From the NCBI RefSeq assembly GCF_014192575.1, contig NZ_JACHYC010000011.1, positions 62,001-126,000 of the forward strand: 64,000 nucleotides of DNA, read 5' to 3'. The notes under the pieces were generated by a model, which saw only the letters and a list, made by a program, of their open reading frames with translations, ran no database searches and had not been told where the DNA came from. The DNA is from Variovorax sp. Sphag1AA (GTDB lineage Bacteria; Pseudomonadota; Gammaproteobacteria; Burkholderiales; Burkholderiaceae_C). Both the position numbers and the translations under genes were made by a program. Shown here piece by piece: positions 61,561 to 64,000 of this stretch (positions are counted from its first letter, which is position 1; every line of letters begins with the position of its first letter).

Positions 61561-61700
61561 TGCGCCTTCGACGGCCCGAACACTTGGACTAGGACGGGCA
61601 AAAGCAACAAGGAGGAACCCGTTCCAATGACGCCGCTCACGCATCCGGCAAACAGACCGACCATCAGCACGAAGAACAGGGAAAGCACGCTGAATCGCTC
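61533..61700 (-). pseudogene. TauE/SafE family membrane protein, N-terminal stub
   Basis: In another minus-strand frame, SLFFVLMVGLFAGCVSGVIG and TGSSLLLLPVLVQVFGPSKA are the first two membrane helices of a TauE/SafE sulfite-exporter-like protein. The frame stops at 61533-61535, a few codons after entering the methyltransferase sequence. Two unrelated genes were thus joined at about 61560. Confidence 0.5.
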
Positions 61701-61745
61701 GCGATGAAAATGTAGGCATCCAACCAACGTGGAGATGACGCGGTC

Positions 61746-63074
61746 ATGTTTGAGCCCCCGCCAGTACTGCCCAATGTCGAATGGCCCTACCTGCAGATTC
61801 TCGTGCGCTTGGCGCTCAGCCTCGCGCTGGGCCTTCTGATCGGACTGGAGCGCGAGCGGCGCGGCAAAGAAGCCGGGCTGCGCACTTTCGGATTCATAGC
61901 GCTCCTCGGCGCGCTGGGCGGATCTCTCGGCGTCGCGTTCGCGCTCTTGATCCTGGCGCTGGTCGGGATGCTGGCTGTCCTTCTGAACGTGCAGACGCTG
62001 CGCGCGGGACAAGGGACTGAGTTGACCACGTCAGCCGCGATGCTTGTCACCTGTGTCGCCGGCATTCTCTGCGGCCAGGGCCACACCATCTCCCCGGCGG
62101 CTGTGATGGTCATCGCGACGGCACTCCTGGCCTGGAAGGAGCGATTGGCTGGCCTCTCCACTGGACTGACCGAAGGCGAGATGCGGTCTGCCCTTCTGCT
62201 GGCAATTCTGGCCATCGTGATCTACCCAGCCTTGCCAGCGGGCCCGGTGGGGCCGTGGAAACTCGTGGACCCCAGGGCAGCCTGGGTGACGGTAATCCTC
62301 ATCGCCGGCATCGGCTTCGTGAACTACATCCTCTGGAAGCTGTATGGCGCTCGTGGCACCGAGCTCTCGGGCTTCCTCGGCGGGCTGGTAAACAGCAACT
62401 TCACGGTGATCGAGTTGTCGTCGCGCGTGAAGCAATCGCCAGGAGGAACTGTGGATTCAGCCTATCGGGGAATCCTTCTTGCAACGTCCGCGATGATCAT
62501 GCGCAACGCAACGTTGCTCTTGATCCTTGCGCCGTTGGCCTTGCTCGGCTCGTTGGCCGCGTTCGCACTGATGCTGGCGACAAGCATTGCCATCGTGATG
62601 TGGAGCTATGGCAGGCGTCGGCATCGTCTGGGCGAGAAGTCGCCGGAGATCAAGCTCGAACTGCCTTTCTCGTTACCGCTGGCGCTCAAGTACGGAGTCG
62701 TGTTTCTGGTGCTGCATGTCGTCGGCGGGCTGACCCAGCGTCAGTTCGGCGACGTGGGGTTCTACTTCGTCTGCGTGGTGGGGGGATTGATGTCCAGCGC
62801 CAGCGCGGTGGCCGCCGCGGCTGCCCTGGCTTCGCAGGGCAGCATATCGCCCAGCGTCGCGGGCACCGGGGCGGTGTTGGCCTCATTCACGAGTCTCGCA
62901 TTCAGCCTCTCGTTCGTTTTGCGAACGCGCAATCCAGACTTGGTCGGCAAGCTGGTGCGGGCAACGCTCTGCATCGCCGTTGCGGGAATACTAGGCCTGC
63001 TTATCTGGGGAAGTGTCCGGCCGATCGTCACGCAGTGGATTCCGGAACTGGCTCGACTGGAGGGTGGCCTTTGA
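61746..63074 (+). CDS. MgtC/SapB-DUF4010 family integral membrane protein
   Basis: A 442-residue membrane protein with about 12 hydrophobic segments. The N-terminal part matches the MgtC/SapB type (LALGLLIGLERERRGKEAGL), and the C-terminal part is DUF4010 (SSASAVAAAAALASQGSISP; GLVNSNFTVIELSSRVKQSP). The function of this two-part family is not established; magnesium or other cation homeostasis is only suggested by the name. It is monocistronic and flanked by the chimeric remnants and a convergent TetR gene. Confidence 0.88.
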   Translation: MFEPPPVLPNVEWPYLQILVRLALSLALGLLIGLERERRGKEAGLRTFGFIALLGALGGSLGVAFALLILALVGMLAVLLNVQTLRAGQGTELTTSAAMLVTCVAGILCGQGHTISPAAVMVIATALLAWKERLAGLSTGLTEGEMRSALLLAILAIVIYPALPAGPVGPWKLVDPRAAWVTVILIAGIGFVNYILWKLYGARGTELSGFLGGLVNSNFTVIELSSRVKQSPGGTVDSAYRGILLATSAMIMRNATLLLILAPLALLGSLAAFALMLATSIAIVMWSYGRRRHRLGEKSPEIKLELPFSLPLALKYGVVFLVLHVVGGLTQRQFGDVGFYFVCVVGGLMSSASAVAAAAALASQGSISPSVAGTGAVLASFTSLAFSLSFVLRTRNPDLVGKLVRATLCIAVAGILGLLIWGSVRPIVTQWIPELARLEGGL

Positions 63075-63157
63075 TCTCGGAGGATCCACTCTATCGAGGC
63101 GAAGACTGGAGCACGCCGTGGGGTGCCGATGTGCTCGGACTACCTGGCTAAGGCCGA

Positions 63158-63784
63158 TCAGCCATTCAGATAGCCGGTTACGAGACGCGCACCTTCGTTG
63201 ATGAGGGCATCCATCCGATCGTCCGTCAATGTGTTCGAATGGTGCAGCACCGCGTTGTGCGTCAATGCCTCGATCGTGGTCACGCATACAAAGGACGCCA
63301 ACTCCAGGTCTTCGACACCGAGTTCGTCTCGGACTCCTTCGAGATAGGCCCTGAACAAACTGAAGTTCTCACGACTGAAGTTCTCCAGTTTCTCGAGCTT
63401 GCCTACGCGCGGAATCTGTTCGGCAAGAACGCGATGCAGTTGAGGCTGGAGACGGTGCGCCTTCACGGCAACAGCGACAAATTTTCGCATTGCTTCTTCG
63501 ACTGGTTGGTCCAAGACCTGCGCCAGCTCGCTGCGCACTGTTTGCATGATCTCCTGCTGGTGGCGCTCGATCACGGCTGCGACGAGCGCCTCCTTGCTGG
63601 GGAAATATTGATAGAGCGAACCAACGCTCACCCCCGAGACTTCAGCGATGCGATTGGTGCTGGCCTTGTCGAAGCCCTCCTTGACCAGAATGCGAGCAGT
63701 TGCCTCGATCAAGCTGTCCACAGTCGCGCGCGACCGGTTCTGAGTGGCAATTTTCCTGGGCTTGACGACCGGTTTGCGCGCCAT
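63158..63784 (-). CDS. TetR/AcrR-family transcriptional regulator
   Basis: A 208-residue regulator with the N-terminal helix-turn-helix (FDKASTNRIAEVSGVSVGSL and YQYFPSKEALVAAV) and an all-helical ligand domain. It diverges from the DinB-family gene at the end of the window, which it may control. A CGCATGCG palindrome at 63839-63846 between the two genes is a possible site. Confidence 0.92.
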   Translation of the reverse strand: MARKPVVKPRKIATQNRSRATVDSLIEATARILVKEGFDKASTNRIAEVSGVSVGSLYQYFPSKEALVAAVIERHQQEIMQTVRSELAQVLDQPVEEAMRKFVAVAVKAHRLQPQLHRVLAEQIPRVGKLEKLENFSRENFSLFRAYLEGVRDELGVEDLELASFVCVTTIEALTHNAVLHHSNTLTDDRMDALINEGARLVTGYLNG

Positions 63785-63879
63785 TTTTCGCCTCCGTCAA
63801 TGCGAGTAGAAAAAGCGAGGGATCGCTCATATTCTGAACGCATGCGAACGTAGCGTGCAACCTCAATAGGAGCCCTTCG

Positions 63880-64000
63880 ATGAACAACACATTGCATCTT
63901 CTGTTCAGATACAAAGCCTGGGCGAATGATCACCTATTAACGGCGCTGGACCGGTTCAATGAGAAGTCCCCCATCACCACACTGGCAATCAAGGCTTTGA
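63880..64000 (+). CDS. DinB family protein, 3' end outside window
   Basis: The ATG at 63880 follows AGGAG (63868-63872). The first 40 residues include LHLLFRYKAWANDHLLTAL, the typical first helix of the DinB/YfiT-like four-helix bundle, which holds a metal site with three histidines further on. Such proteins act as metal-dependent thiol transferases or are uncharacterised. It is divergent from a TetR gene. Only the N-terminus is in the window. Confidence 0.75.
   Translation, partial: MNNTLHLLFRYKAWANDHLLTALDRFNEKSPITTLAIKAL

Noticed and set aside
1..64000. CRISPR arrays, rRNA, tRNA and replication origin
   Set aside because: Looked for spaced repeats, CCA-ended cloverleaf-like segments and DnaA-box clusters by eye; none was convincing. 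A tRNAscan or covariance-model run would be decisive.

Overview
The window looks like chromosome of a beta-proteobacterium of the order Burkholderiales, most like the Comamonadaceae or Alcaligenaceae. This is inferred from the GC-rich, mostly operonic DNA, the many Bug/TctC periplasmic binding proteins, the mix of GntR-FCD, LacI, LysR and LAL regulators, and a betaproteobacterial-type NsrR/NnrS locus. The species cannot be named from sequence alone. I saw no rRNA, tRNA, CRISPR array or replication origin.

Layout. 1-5.8 kb: the 3' part of leuC, then leuD, a CitE-like lyase and a LAL (ATPase-TPR-LuxR) regulator, probably a catabolic hydratase/lyase set. 5.8-14.8 kb (minus strand): a three-subunit FAD/cytochrome c dehydrogenase of the gluconate 2-dehydrogenase type, an MFS transporter, an SDR, a giant indolepyruvate ferredoxin oxidoreductase-type enzyme and a decayed thiolase/SDR chimera. 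14.9-18.2 kb (plus strand, divergent): two RraA-like proteins and a Bug binding protein, with an opposing GntR regulator. 18.2-24.3 kb: gene remnants, a LuxR regulator, a lipoprotein, a secreted coiled-coil protein and a class III cyclase-TPR protein. 24.4-35.2 kb: a seven-gene purine-type operon (xdhA-xdhB-xdhC, then a BMP-family ABC importer) with a divergent GntR. 35.2-42.4 kb: decayed genes on both sides of a LacI-controlled set of carboxymuconolactone-decarboxylase-like (CMD) and SDR genes, including a CMD-SDR fusion. 42.6-48.5 kb: an apparently higher-GC LysR-controlled operon (Bug, aldo/keto reductase, UGSC-like Cys protein, Bug). 48.5-55.2 kb: an accessory stretch with an AAA/DUF4143 ATPase, an IS21 remnant, a HipA-type kinase, small orphan proteins, an integrase with an internal stop, and severed Bug and CaiB genes. 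55.4-58.1 kb: a nitric-oxide operon (group III truncated globin, NnrS, NsrR, CopD-like protein) behind a clear NsrR box. 58.3-61 kb: NikR, a NikR-type palindrome and a frameshifted TonB-dependent receptor. 61-64 kb: a methyltransferase/TauE chimera, a MgtC/DUF4010 membrane protein, a TetR regulator and the start of a DinB gene.

The main themes are catabolic modules, each with its own regulator and usually an orphan Bug protein but no TctA/TctB membrane partners, separated by gene wreckage. Several operons end in a short stub of the next gene, joined to an unrelated fragment. The least described modules are the UGSC-like/AKR/Bug operon and the LacI-controlled CMD-SDR cluster.
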